A DNA stretch of 64,000 nucleotides, from the NCBI GenBank assembly GCA_964016985.1, contig OZ024831.1, positions 25,897,631 to 25,961,630 of the forward strand, in the 5' to 3' direction. The position numbers and the translations under genes were made by a program. This DNA is from Anodontia alba (lineage: Eukaryota > Mollusca > Bivalvia > Lucinida > Lucinidae). Below, one piece after another: positions 47,975 to 58,659 of this stretch. How positions within the stretch are numbered: the first letter of the stretch is position 1; each line of letters starts with the position of its first letter. Under the pieces are notes generated by a model, which was given only the letters and a program-made list of their open reading frames with translations, was not told the DNA's origin and did no database searches.

Positions 47975-48391
47975 TTAAAGGGACTTGGACTTGTTGAAGA
48001 GAAATATAAGGTAAAGAGTAAGGGGTCTGCCAGTTTATGTGGGGCAAATGCAGTATCGCAAATTTATCAAATTCATCCACAATGTCCCATAAAAATGAAA
48101 TTTTGAGTCTATGTGGGGTTCGACTGAACCTAGCAAGCCGCCTCTTAATGCGTCCCTGGTGATTGTGTGCGAATATTTAGGTGAATACCAGTACTACTGT
48201 TTCGCGTTATCGCACTATTCTTAGGTCTTTCAGTATACTACAGCGTATGACTAAATTCCTATCTTTTGTGTCATGAAACAGTAAACTGTTTTAAAGTAGC
48301 CAGGCATAGCATGTGCGGTAAAGGCAGAACATAGTCAGTAAAGTGCCCAGCAAAATTCATTCTAAGTATTCTCAACATCATCAGGAAACAC
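47975..48391. other. non-coding
   Basis: No repeat or exon is recognised. Confidence 0.4.
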
Positions 48392-48488
48392 CCCAGTGAG
48401 CACATGACGTTTATACAACGTCGCATTAACGTCGATGACGTTGCATCGACGTTAATACGATGCTGTATAAACGGCATGTGCCCGCTCG
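48392..48488. mobile_element. ACGT-rich palindromic element
   Basis: CCCAGTGAGCACATGACG to CGGCATGTGCCCGCTCG. The arms pair TATACAACGTCGCATTAACG with CGTTAATACGATGCTGTATA, with centre GTCGATGACG. Frames on both strands across it are palindrome artefacts. Confidence 0.72.
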
Positions 48489-48617
48489 ACACAGATGAGC
48501 GCTCGACTACAAACTTAACGTCAGAACCAAAGAAAACCACTATTAGAACCACGTTGAACTCGACCACAAACAGAAAGATTCCCTTGTGTTCCTCGTAGTC
48601 CCAATAGATCCCTCTTG

Positions 48618-48765
48618 CCAGAACTTATTTCTCTTACCGGATATGTAGCGGCCGTAAAACGTCACCCCAGAACTTAGCTTCACTACCGGATACGTAGCGG
48701 CCGTAAAACGTCACCCAGAACTTATTTCTCTTCACTACCGGATATGAAGTGGCCGTAAAACGTCA
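48618..48765. repeat. three-unit tandem repeat, about 49 bp, C+G-rich for this window
   Basis: Unit: CCAGAACTTATTTCTCTTC, then ACCGGATATGTAGCGGCC, then GTAAAACGTCACC. Starts at 48618, 48667 and 48715. Confidence 0.85.
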
Positions 48766-48820
48766 CCACGGGGCAATAAGTTCAAGATAGAGGATCTTGA
48801 AATGCAAATCTATTAATATG

Positions 48821-49002
48821 TACAAAATATTGTGGAAAAGTGGAGAATGTTCTCCTCCTGTCCATACTATTTTCAATATATATCAAATTACGTATTCATT
48901 TGTGAAATGTGGTTGTTCGATATAATTTCCTCTATTCTGCAAATCTGATATGTCGCGGTACGGATATCTCGAAGTAGAAAGTCGCTTGGACGAGTCGACT
49001 AT
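48821..49002 (-). mobile_element. remnant of CAGTCGACTCTCG-family TA element
   Basis: Keeps the hairpin (ATATTGTGGAAAAGTGGAG, partly decayed), the interior AAATGTGGTTGTTCGATA and the end CGAGTCGACTATAG. The other end is lost. Confidence 0.65.
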
Positions 49003-49352
49003 AGAAAGCAGCTTAATAATGAGCTAAGGGTGTTTGGGCAGTGTTATGCGTTACATTGAATTATCATTCACAAAAAGACTCAATAAAACACCGTATGTTG
49101 TTTTTGTTTGATTTTTTTTGGCTTTCAAAAGGATCCAACCTTTCAGAAAGTATTCTTCGATGTCTGTTATTGTTCGTATATGAATGACTGATACTGAGTT
49201 ACGGTTACTCTCAAGAATAACGTCCTTTCCAAACGCACTTAAATCCTACTTAAATCTTTATTTCCACAGAAATAACGTATCTATTTACAAGTTAAAAGAG
49301 TAAACTATTCTTCTGTTGTATCTTCTAGGCTTGTTGAAGTCTCCGAGGTCCA
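49003..49352. other. non-coding
   Basis: Nothing recognised. Confidence 0.45.
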
Positions 49353-49632
49353 CATTACGAAAACAAGCCTATTCAAATGTACTGAAAATTTTACCACCAA
49401 AAACTGAAAATTTTCAGATAAAACTTCTGATATTTTTTTTTATATTTCTGCTCAAATCATAGATTGTGGGTACTCGTTAGAACCGCCTCGGTGAGGCGGT
49501 TCTAACGAGTACCCACAATCTGTGTTTTGAGCAGAAATAAGAAAAATAATGTATACCCCTGTAAACCCCAGTTTTACTGTATACAAGTGGGGTTTATGGG
49601 GGTCAACATTATATAGGCATGTTTTCGTGATG
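49353..49632 (+). mobile_element. family-1 element, near-consensus
   Basis: Complete, with perfect arms from TGTGGGTACTCG to the tip GGTGAGG. Confidence 0.92.
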
Positions 49633-49760
49633 CAACCCATTAATAAGTGAGCAGTGAAGAAACTCGGCTGCTTATGTATGCACATGTACTGGTCTGGATG
49701 TCAAGGTTGTAGAATACAATTACCACTGGGCATATGTCTAGTGGTAATTTTGTCTGCCAT

Positions 49761-49868
49761 CCCAGTAAGCATTCTACAGAAATCTATAGCGAGCCGTTAT
49801 CGGAACGTCAGGGTAGTTGACGGGCCGATATCGGCCCACTATAGTTTTATGTAGAATGCTTGGCAGGG
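49761..49868 (+). mobile_element. GGGCCGTTATCGGCCC-family palindrome, decayed
   Basis: Left end CCCAGTAAGCATTC intact, right end decayed to GAATGCTTGGCAGGG. Loop AGGGTAGT. The arms have about six mismatches. Confidence 0.75.
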
Positions 49869-50621
49869 GATCAGTTCACACCTGAATGAATGAAAGTACT
49901 TTAAACTATAAATAAGACATAAAAACACGTGGATTTCCGTTCATAGTCGCATAAGACGCCATGTAATGGATGTCAATTTGTGACATCCATGCAAACCCTT
50001 GTAAAAAGCCATATCAAAGGAGAAAAGTAATTCAGTCGAAGAATAAAATTGATTACATGGGCCGCTTCGAGACAAAACAGCCATATACCGTAGGAGAACA
50101 GGTCATGTCTAGTTTAGGTTAAGATATTTGTTATCCGAGAATGAATATGCTTTTCGCCAGTGAAGATAAAACCGCCATAATATATGGACCAGAATAAGCG
50201 AACAGCGATTGTCCAGACTGCATGGCTGTTTATATATATTTGTATGCATGTGAATGCATGCAGCACCTTTTTAACTGGTATGTTCCAGCGGATAATAGGA
50301 TAACATCTTAGATCTTACCCGTTAAAGAAAATGTGGTCAGGCGCGAAAATTGACATTTAAAGATTCGCTGCATTTACGGTACATTTAGTCTCTATATAAG
50401 ATTAAATGTATACGCCCTTCCAAAGTAATAAAAGTTTCTATTTTAAACACAAATTTGTTAACAACACGAGTATTCTAAATGTTGTTTTCAAGTATCAAGG
50501 TAAGAAAGAGAAAAGTACTTGAAAATTGCAACCCATTGGTGAAATAACGTTATTGGATATGTGATTTCTCTTTGAAATAACTGAAATAATATGCAGTTCA
50601 CAGAAAGCTATCGAGTATTAC
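49869..50621. other. non-coding with one short palindrome
   Basis: ATGGATGTCA (49966) and TGACATCCAT (49981) form a 10-bp stem. Nothing else is recognised. Confidence 0.45.
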
Positions 50622-50907
50622 CATTACGAAAACACGTCTATTCAAATATATTAAAAAAATTCACCACCCAAAAAAGACCCTGAAAACTTTCAGATAAAAA
50701 CTCTGATATTTGTCAATTTTTCTGCTCAAAAAATAGATAGTAGGCACTCATTAGAGCCGGCTCGACGAGGCAGTTTAAACGAGTACCCACAATCTATGTT
50801 TTTGAGCAGAAATAAGAAAAAATAATGTATACCCCTGTAAACCTCAGTTTTACTATATAAAAGTGGAGTTTAAGGAGGTCAAATTATATCGGTATGTTTT
50901 TGTGGTG
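50622..50907 (+). mobile_element. family-1 element
   Basis: Complete and diverged (GTAGGCACTCATTAGAGCC on the left arm). The right end is mutated to TGTGGTG. Confidence 0.86.
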
Positions 50908-51061
50908 CAATAATCATGTCTTCTGATTTGATTTTCTAATTACCACCACTCATAAGCATTTCATCGCCCTTGTTGATGAAAGTGTTGAAAAACACCATTC
51001 GGCTTTTAATACCAACCATCACCTATATACTGCCGCCATATTGTTGCGTCGCGCTGCTTTG

Positions 51062-51345
51062 CATTACGAAAACATGCCTATTCAAATATACTGAAAATTG
51101 TACTACCAAAAAATGATAATCTTCAGATAAAAAAAAAAAGTCTAATATTTTTCATATTTCTACTCAAAACATAGATTGTGGGTACTTATTAGAGCCGCCT
51201 CGATGAGGCGGTTCAAACCAGTACCCACAATGTAAGTTTTTAAACAGAAATACGAAAAATAATGAATACCCCTGTAAACCCCAGTTTTACTATATAAAAG
51301 TGGGGTTTAAGGGGGTCAAAATTATATAGGAATGTTTTCGTGATG
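51062..51345 (+). mobile_element. family-1 element
   Basis: Complete, 154 bp after the previous copy. Core GAGCCGCCTCGATGAGGCGG, with TTATTAG against CAAACCAGT outside it. Confidence 0.87.
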
Positions 51346-51497
51346 GTAACGGTCCGCTTCGAAAGCGCTTCATGTGTGTCAGCTCAGAATATGCCACGTA
51401 GCACCAGCAAGTTCTTCTTAGCAGCACCGTTGCATAGCATTTGCTGTAGGGTTAACATGACACTCTCCCCTAGTACTCTTTCTAACATTTTTAGCCT

Positions 51498-51799
51498 GCC
51501 TCGGTGGCTCAGTTGGATGCCCCGTCCGACTGGAGACCAGGAGGTCGCGGGTTCAAACCCCGCCGAGGTCGGCAACATTCTTTCGTGGAGATTGATCATG
51601 AAATATTTTCTACGGTCATTCTTTCCCTTCTGCTGATTCAAGAAGGGCATTTTTCAGTTTCTGGCGAAAGAATGTGCACAATACTGGTTAACCGCTTAGA
51701 GGACTAAGCCTGCCCAGTAAACGTATGGTTAGGTAAACTGACCGCGCTCGACATGACCCCATTGGGTTGACTGGGCCGTAAAACCTCAACACAAACAAA
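51498..51799 (+). mobile_element. tRNA-derived SINE (GCCTCGGTGGCTCAG head)
   Basis: The 5' head has box A TGGCTCAGTTGG (51505-51516) and box B GGTTCAAACCC (51550-51560), with the T stem GCGGG/CCCGC intact. The stretch between does not fold as a 7-base anticodon loop, so this is a SINE head and not a tRNA gene. The body (GGCAACATTCTTTCGTGGAG, GAAAGAATGTGCACAATAC) and tail (CTGGGCCGTAAAACCTCAAC, ACAAACAAA) match the minus-strand copy at 60072-60375 nearly throughout. No clear target duplication was found here. The frames of 98, 88 and 67 codons across it are not genes. Confidence 0.85.
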
Positions 51800-52015
51800 T
51801 CTACCAGTTTTAACAACGACAGATAACTATTAGTACTTCTGATTTGCTTTCTGGTACACAAATCCCCTTTTGAAAAAGAGTCTACTCTAAAAGAGAACAG
51901 TTTAGTTTTGTTACAGAGCTGTCTCCCTGAAAAGTGGACCTCTTCCCCTTCAGGCATCAAACGATGACGTTTCTAGACAAGGTATTTTCCGTCGTAACAT
52001 AATTTCATTGAACAT
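51800..52015. other. weak dispersed repeat
   Basis: CCCCTTTTGAAAAAGAGTC and TACTCTAAAAGAGAACAG resemble 34370-34420. Confidence 0.35.
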
Positions 52016-52018
52016 CAG

Positions 52019-52179
52019 GGCCCAGTTATTCAAAACTAACGATGTCGTTAGTACGCTAATATTTTGTTCACCTTTTTTCAGCACAAATACATATGAATTA
52101 GATATTGTACTTACTAGAACAAATAACATTTGACCGGTAACGAGCTCGTTAAACTAACGATGCTTTGAACAACTGGGCC
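52019..52179. mobile_element. GGCCCAG-ended miniature element, longer copy
   Basis: Ends GGCCCAGTTATTCAAAAC and TTTGAACAACTGGGCC, flanked by CAG (52016-52018) and CGG (52180-52182). It shares GTAACGAGCTCGTTAA with the 40581 copy but carries about 50 extra bases in the centre. Confidence 0.8.
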
Positions 52180-52856
52180 CGGTTTGTTTGAAATCAACAC
52201 AATCAAGCTGGTGGTTTCTGATTCACGTCTACGATTTAAGAAGAATTGGCGTTTATTATTTTACTGTTTTAAGAGAACGCCACCGTCTGTTATCATACCA
52301 ATCGCGTCATTGTCAGGTTGGAAAGAAAGCATCACATCCATAAGCAGTTTGAATTAACCATTTAGCCTCACTTTGACTCAAAATTTCTAATGAACTGCGA
52401 CGTTACTGGTGGAGAAGTTAAAGAGCAGTCACAATCACAGATGGAAGTCTACCACCGATATCCGTAGGAAGATCGAGTGAGTAAACAGGAATAGCGACGA
52501 CCAGAACATAAAATTAAACGACGACCCAGGTATCTAGCGCCCTCTTCCCCGACTTAGGTGATTACAAGGCTATGAACGACAGAGCAAACTGAAGAAGAAG
52601 GCAGAAAGCATGAGGGAACGAAAATACCTCCCCAGCCAAAGACCACAAAGCAATACGAAAAACAAAACATATCAAACCGCTACCTTAGAACGATCAGTGC
52701 CTTAAATAAACACCCAGGGGTGTAAACAATTTTTTTGCAGAATCCCTAATCATCCTGGGCGCCGATATTATTCAAAATTACATAGTATTGTTCGGTTAGC
52801 CAAGAAGCTTGCAACTTATTAATATGAACACGTACATAACAATTAAATCATATTAA
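52180..52856. other. unexplained, higher-GC stretch
   Basis: 52380-52700 has a base composition slightly richer in G+C than its surroundings. There is no long open frame or recognisable protein. It may be a relic. Confidence 0.35.
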
Positions 52857-53075
52857 CCAATTTAAGACTGGAGACCCCTAAACGGGTAATTGTCAAACAG
52901 TGCAGACCCTGATCCGTCGCCGCAGAACGTGGCGTCTCATCAGGTCTTCACTGTTTGCAAATAGTTCAACCATTTTTCTATAGGAATATCTACATCATAT
53001 AGCTTGACATACCTAAAATCGAAAATGGACACACCCGATATATAATGTGGGAAAGTTTATTCAGTCTTTTATGGG
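52857..53075. mobile_element. piggyBac-like type A element, clean TTAA flanks
   Basis: TTAA at 52853-52856 and 53076-53079. Ends CCAATTTAAGACTGGAG and TCTTTTATGGG. The hairpin reads GATCCGTCGCCGC/ GTGGCGTCTCATC with mismatches. Confidence 0.78.
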
Positions 53076-53218
53076 TTAAGTACTCCTGGAATGAAGCGAA
53101 GATGATGCTCATGATACAAAGTACATATACTGACAGCCAGAGCAAAAGAAAAACCGCGCTAGTTAAGTAGTTTTTGCGACTTACTGCTTGCACCTCTATA
53201 TACCAGTCCCCTTCGGAA

Positions 53219-53500
53219 CATTACGAAAACACACCTATTCAAATATATTGAAAACTTCACCACCAGAAAATGACAATTTTCAGATAAAAAAAAACTCTGA
53301 TATTTTTCATATTGTTGCTCAAAACATAGATTGTGAGCACTCGTTAGAACCGCCTCGACGAGGCGGTTCTAACGGGTATCCATAATCTATGATTTTGAGC
53401 AGAAATAAGAAAAATAATGTATACCCTTATAAACCCCATTTTTACTATATAAAAGTGGCGTTTAAGGGGGTCAAAATTATAAAAGTATGTTCTTGTGATG
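53219..53500 (+). mobile_element. family-1 element
   Basis: Complete, with perfect core CCGCCTCGACGAGGCGG. Outer changes are GAGCACTCG and CGGGTATCC. Confidence 0.9.
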
Positions 53501-53971
53501 AAATGCCTTTACTCTTACAAGAAAGAGGTTTGCTTCTCGTGGGAGTCATTTCATACTTTTTAGATCCCCTTTCAAAAGCAAGACAAACAATCTTTGAAAG
53601 GGTTGCCTCCCCGGATGTGTATAAATTTCTTTTTAATGAAGTATAACAGAAATTGTTTCATGAGAACCATTTCTATTCAGAGCATTGATCATCTATATCA
53701 AACTGTGTTTTCACCGTTCTTGAATAAGTTTCCTGCAAAAGTTTATTTCTGAAACGAAAGTTTCTGACCTTATTCCATAAGACAAGAAACGTACAAATAA
53801 TATTTGAAAACATACTCGTATTATTACTGAAATGTACCACTATTACTGTGCATCGCAACAACAACTTCCACTATCCAAATCATAATAAATGTAGAAATAC
53901 AATTGTATATATACGTCACAAAATATTTATAATAATGTATGAATAAAGACTATTAAAACAGAGGCTTTTAA
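53501..53971. other. non-coding
   Basis: Nothing recognised beyond a short stretch like the weak dispersed repeat (53560-53625). Confidence 0.4.
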
Positions 53972-54148
53972 CCCTTGCCATGCTGAATAAATTAAGATGC
54001 CACGCCCACTTCTAATTTTCAGCCAATCAGAATACTTGATCCAGGTTGTTAATACAAATTCACACACTTAATGGCAAACAGTGCAGATCCAGATCTGGAT
54101 CTACATTGTTTGCAAAGAGAGGGCATAACCGGGTTCAGCAGGACAAGG
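53972..54148. mobile_element. piggyBac-like type B element, short
   Basis: TTAA (53968-53971), then CCCTTGCCATGCTGAATAAA. Right end CGGGTTCAGCAGGACAAGG with a decayed ATAA. The hairpin is reduced to CAGATCCAGATCTGGATCTA, with the tip deleted. Confidence 0.75.
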
Positions 54149-54242
54149 ATAAAAGTTTTGAAGGAATCTTATCACACAAGGTAATGTCAATATTGCCGCA
54201 GGGCATAAAGAGAATGCAGGTCTGGCTTTTGTGGATGAACAT

Positions 54243-54448
54243 ATGAGCCACAAAAAGTACCTTCTGACATGTGCGCCCAAAGAAGACTTAAATCAGCCCG
54301 CGCATCCCCGCATTCTGATTAGAGTCTTCCTTGTCCGCACGAAGAAACGGTGCATCCTTTGCTATCCAAAATGCGCCCAGTGAAGAGTCAGATCAGACTG
54401 GGCTCACATGTCCGACAGTACGCTTTCTGACCTTGCGGCTCCTTCATT
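54243..54448. mobile_element. GATCAGCCTGCGCA-family element
   Basis: Left ATGAGCCACAAAAAGTACC, first hairpin AATCAGCCCGCGCATCC/CATTCTGATTAGAG, linker TGCATCCTTTGCTATCC. The second hairpin is reduced to GATCAGACTGGGCTCAC. Confidence 0.7.
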
Positions 54449-54560
54449 TGGTTGGATTCATTTATACCGTTCCATGACGCTACGCCCGTTGCGGTTCCTT
54501 TTCCTTGCGGGTTCATTCGTTTATATTTTTAATGGAGATTTGTTTTGTGTTATATTTGTC

Positions 54561-54720
54561 TAATCTGAATCTTTATTGTCCGCATGAAGAAATGTTGCAT
54601 CCTTGACTGTCCAAAATGTGCCCAGAAAAGATTATGATCAGACTGTCTGAACAACAGACTGATCTGAATCTTTGATGGGCGTACATGTCCAAAAATACAT
54701 TTTCGGACGTTGCGGCTCAT
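54561..54720. mobile_element. GATCAGCCTGCGCA-family element, left end missing
   Basis: Starts mid-element at TAATCTGAATCTTTATTG and ends with the intact TTTTCGGACGTTGCGGCTC. The second hairpin is present (GATCAGACTGTCTG/CAGACTGATC). Confidence 0.68.
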
Positions 54721-55435
54721 AATGTTGAGAAAAAAAAGTAAGAGAAAAGTAAAATGTGTTTGTGTGTTTTTTTCTTACTTGAATCAATGATGAGTTGTGG
54801 TACATCTACACTTGGATGCCATGCAAGCAGGTTTACCACAACAACGTAGAATAGTCTGATATAGTTTTCCTTTTGAGCATTTAGCAACGCGTCCAAGCCT
54901 TGTCAGCTGCCAACGTGGCCCTTTGCTTTATTTTTATGTCATTTCGAATGTTTAGTATGTTTCCGTGATAGAAGTGTGGCCTCAATGTTCGACCTAATTT
55001 GTTTCCAGGCTTTTATGTTTGCGGTTTTCCTGTTGTTAGAGGTAAGGTACTGCTTTAGTAGTAAAAGAAACGTCGGACAACCGTAAACTTATATTTAAAC
55101 CCTAAATAAATTTGCAGTTGATAAGGCGATATGGTTTTTGCAGTTCCTTTTTCTATGCTTTGTTTATGAGGCGTCTTTGCTCTCTTTTCAAAGATATGCT
55201 GTTTTGCATTGTCATTACTCTCGTTCCCTGTTTAAAGAAGACAAAAATAAACAGAAAGTAGAATTTGTAACTCAACTAAATTGTCAATTTTACATGTAAA
55301 TACGCCACGTTATGCAATATATATTTCCGAGCCATGAATTCAAGTAGTAAATGTTGATAAGATAGAAAGGTAAGGTTCGTTATTTTCAGCTGCTTGTTCC
55401 TGTCTCTGTGGTTCTCATAGATTTCTGGGTTGCTT
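54721..55435. other. non-coding
   Basis: Nothing recognised. Confidence 0.45.
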
Positions 55436-55486
55436 TGTCGTACTTGTAAGTACGACAGTTGTACTGTCGTACTTGTAAGTACGACA
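55436..55486. repeat. two identical 22-bp perfect palindromes
   Basis: TGTCGTACTTG/TAAGTACGACA-type palindromes at 55436-55457 and 55465-55486, with 7 bases between. The pair also forms a larger inverted repeat. Confidence 0.85.
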
Positions 55487-55534
55487 GTTCCATATGGATA
55501 TAATTACTTGTCCTAAGTTTCTGTCCTAGACCTG

Positions 55535-55754
55535 GTCCCGAGGTTATAAATCTCAACTCAACTGAGCATGAAATTTTCTCTGCTAATAATTATGGAATGA
55601 ATTTGAATTAGTTGGAATTTCATACTTATTTGCAGAGATATATTCATGCTCAGGTATGACAAGAAAGAATTTGCAATTGTTAGTTTGTGCTTTATTAGCA
55701 GGACAAATTCCATGCTTAGTTGGGTTAAACGTGAAAAAGGTTAATAACCTCGAC
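55535..55754. mobile_element. CCCCGAGGTYATAAAAC-ended element, second copy
   Basis: GTCCCGAGGTTATAAA and TTAATAACCTCGA mark the ends, with CTCAACTCAACTGAGCATG inside the left end and CATGCTTAGTTGGGTTAA inside the right. Confidence 0.65.
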
Positions 55755-56623
55755 GTCATATGTTTAAATATTTGAGGGTACAGAAATTGCCTATTAAGGG
55801 GAATACATACATTTAAGAGGAGTCATTTCTGTCTTCTGAAAAAGGGTCCCTCCCCCAATCCCGTTTTTGAGCACATTCATTGTTTTAGGAGTTGACTCCT
55901 TTATGGATGGGCCTTGGTGTGCATGAAAACAACGAGGAAGTAGCAAATGTACAGCCCCTTTACGATAATGACAAACAAAGTAATCGTGTTTCTATTTAAC
56001 TAAATGTCACTAACCCTTGTCAACAATACCAGGTATTCTAGAAACCCACTTATACAGTCGAGTGTTATCTTTTATCCTTTATTATTTTCTGCCAGAACTG
56101 AACACGATTTTTTTTCATTGTTATCGAAATAAAAATATAATACAACAACTATATATGCAAATATATTCATTTGTGTTGGAACATTTTCTTTGTGATAAAC
56201 GTTTTCATTATTTATTTATTATAATACATAGTGTGTTTGATTGCCTTTTCATAATCTAATTAGATTTTATTTACGCCGCAACAAACGACAGTATTCCCTA
56301 CTGCATGCACGGCCAAATCTGAACAGCTCTGAAATGACTCTGAGTTGAACACACACCAAAATCGTTTTTTTTTTTGTTTTTTTTTTTTTTCCGAAAAATT
56401 ATAAAGTCTATATGCACAAAAGCAAAATAAGTCATGCTTAGACAGACTGACAGACAGACAGACAGACAAACAGATATGGATCTACAATAAATGGGGTGTA
56501 ATCAGGCGTCCATGGAAACTGATATGTAGAAAAGTCAAACGGTAGTGGTTGACATGAAGCGTAACTGGTCAAATTCAGTTACCTTTGTTATCCATGCCTC
56601 GTCTGTGACCTTTGATGCAGATT
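55755..56623. other. non-coding
   Basis: T-rich at 56367-56391 and (CAGA)n at 56444-56469. The frames here are low complexity. Confidence 0.45.
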
Positions 56624-56730
56624 CCCAGTAAGCATTCTTTATAAATCTATAGCGGGCCGTTATCGGCCCGTCAGCTACCCTGACAGGCCGATAACGGCAC
56701 GCTATAGATTTATAAAGAATGCTAGTTGAG
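56624..56730 (+). mobile_element. GGGCCGTTATCGGCCC-family palindrome with inverted loop
   Basis: Ends CCCAGTAAGCATTC and GAATGCTAGTTGAG keep the same orientation as the other copies, but the loop reads GCTACCCT, the complement of their AGGGTAGC. The arms are near perfect. Confidence 0.82.
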
Positions 56731-57439
56731 TTGGCTTTGAGCAATTGTATCTAGTCCCGATAAGCAACAAAAAATATTGCCACTGTTATAAGAATAGAGT
56801 CATATGGAGAAAATTTAGAGCATACTCCAAAAGGGCATACAGTGGACACTGTGAAGGGCTAACGGATACGAACAGCTTACGTTTGTGTGGAGAAAAAAAT
56901 GAAATGTAAATATTTTGGTGAAATAAAATGCCTTGCCCAGAGCTAAGCAGGATACATTTTTCGATGATAATAGCAAAAATAATTAATTTGTTGCTACTTG
57001 CTATCGTTTTGAATAAAACTATTTATTTCATATTATTCATTTGCATTACAGTTACAATATTATTCTTCCTAATAATCTAATAATGCCACATTTATTACGG
57101 ATCTCATTACAGAGAACATTACATAGATTTGCCTGTTACAAAACGCCTAATTATTGTTTGTTGTGATAGTGTCACTTCATTACAGAAAATAGCAACATAT
57201 ATTTACTAAAAATGTTCAAGAAATAGAAACGAAATTTGCATAAACACTCTCACAGCCTCGAGTCATATTGAACGATATCCTATATTCAAATTATTCCGAA
57301 TGGGCGCATGATCAGAAAATGATCAGAAGCATAAACTATATTTCGGAAAGCACGATGGGACTATTGTCACTCATAGCTGCAACGACGGCACATTGTCAAA
57401 CCCAACGACGGCACATGTCAAACCAAAACATATTGACAT
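56731..57439. other. non-coding
   Basis: AT-rich. No exon or repeat is recognised. Confidence 0.45.
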
Positions 57440-57590
57440 ATTTGGTTTCTTATTTTTCCACGAAACATAATGTTGTGAATACTCACTTGAAATGCCTCAG
57501 TGAATATCCACAACATATGTTTTCATTGAGAAAATGAGAAAAAATATTTACATGATACCCCCTTGCCTAGAGCTATATTACTTCGCCTCA
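57440..57590. mobile_element. diverged relative of the 42245 hairpin element
   Basis: ACATAATGTTGTGAATACTC and GAATATCCACAACATATG form the outer stem. The core is CACTTGAAATGCCTCAGTGA. The following ATGATACCCCCTTGCC and AGAGCTATATTA match 42371-42400. Confidence 0.5.
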
Positions 57591-58650
57591 AATACTAACT
57601 ACTACAATATCCCTGTTATTGTCATAGGAATCATTACGTAACATCGCTTCTTAAAGTATCTAAAACATTGAAAACGTACAATAATGAATGGTCTGTACAT
57701 CGGAAAGTGGAAACCGTGGAAGTATTATTAACAAAAATGCCAAATACCAAACTAAAAGCAGTGATTATGAAGAAACGGCAAAGTAATACAAATGTATTGC
57801 TTTTAATAAAACATAATGGAGCCTACCTTATAACATCAGAAACAGGAATCCACTTTCAATGAAAGAAATTGAGAACTTTTATCCATTATTAATTGACAAT
57901 TCAAATTTATATTGTTTCAAATGATACACTGAATCGTTCTAAGATAAAAGTTCCCTGTATAAATTCCGGTAACTCAGATGCTCCAGGATAAAAATGATAG
58001 CGCTAATGTATATTATTAACTGGGTGTAAAAGCATACTCGCATACCGATATAAGTGGTTTTCTAAATTGACTTTGTGTCTGTTTATGTTTAGAATAGCTT
58101 ATATCAAAAGCTACAGTTGTCAAAAGATATACGTTCAATGTTTACTTTAACTGAGTGTATCACGGCTTGAAATTGAGCCGATACGGTCACGTGAGTCCAA
58201 CATTTTTCACAAATTTAATTTTATGACTTCAAATGTAGACAAAAAATGCACCTTTGTTACAAAATAACAAGCTGAAAGGAAATGTTTACGTTTATGGCCA
58301 GTTTGATTCCCGAGGTACAGGTACTGTACGTAAAGAAAATAAGTAATTGTTAGATAGATTATGGCCTAATAGAAGAGGGCAACAACGGATCAAAAATAAA
58401 ACAAAACAAAAATAACAATAATAAATAAATAACTGAATAAAAATATATATATAAAAAATAAATAAATAAAAAAAATGAAGGAAAACAATGCTGAAAGTAA
58501 ATACGTACATATAGCGTGGAAAAGGCACGAACAGCATTTCAAATTCACTAGCATGAAAAGAATTTCAAATATGCTAATATATGAGCGTTTGCAGAGACTT
58601 AGCATGAGTTAAGGCATAACATACATTAAGTCTTCCTAAAATTTTTCGAA
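57591..58650. other. non-coding
   Basis: A-rich at 58390-58480. Nothing recognised. Confidence 0.45.
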
Positions 58651-58659
58651 CATACACTT

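Noticed and set aside
51498..51572. Functional tRNA gene
   Set aside because: A and B boxes and the T stem are good, but the anticodon arm does not form a 7-base loop, the acceptor stem has a mismatch, and a repeated SINE body follows.
52380..52700. Host exon in a higher-GC stretch
   Set aside because: No long frame, splice pattern or recognisable protein; composition alone is not enough.
3622..53500. CRISPR array, because of many similar palindromic repeats
   Set aside because: Repeats are about 280 bp, dispersed, on both strands and have terminal inverted repeats; the sequence is eukaryotic in character.
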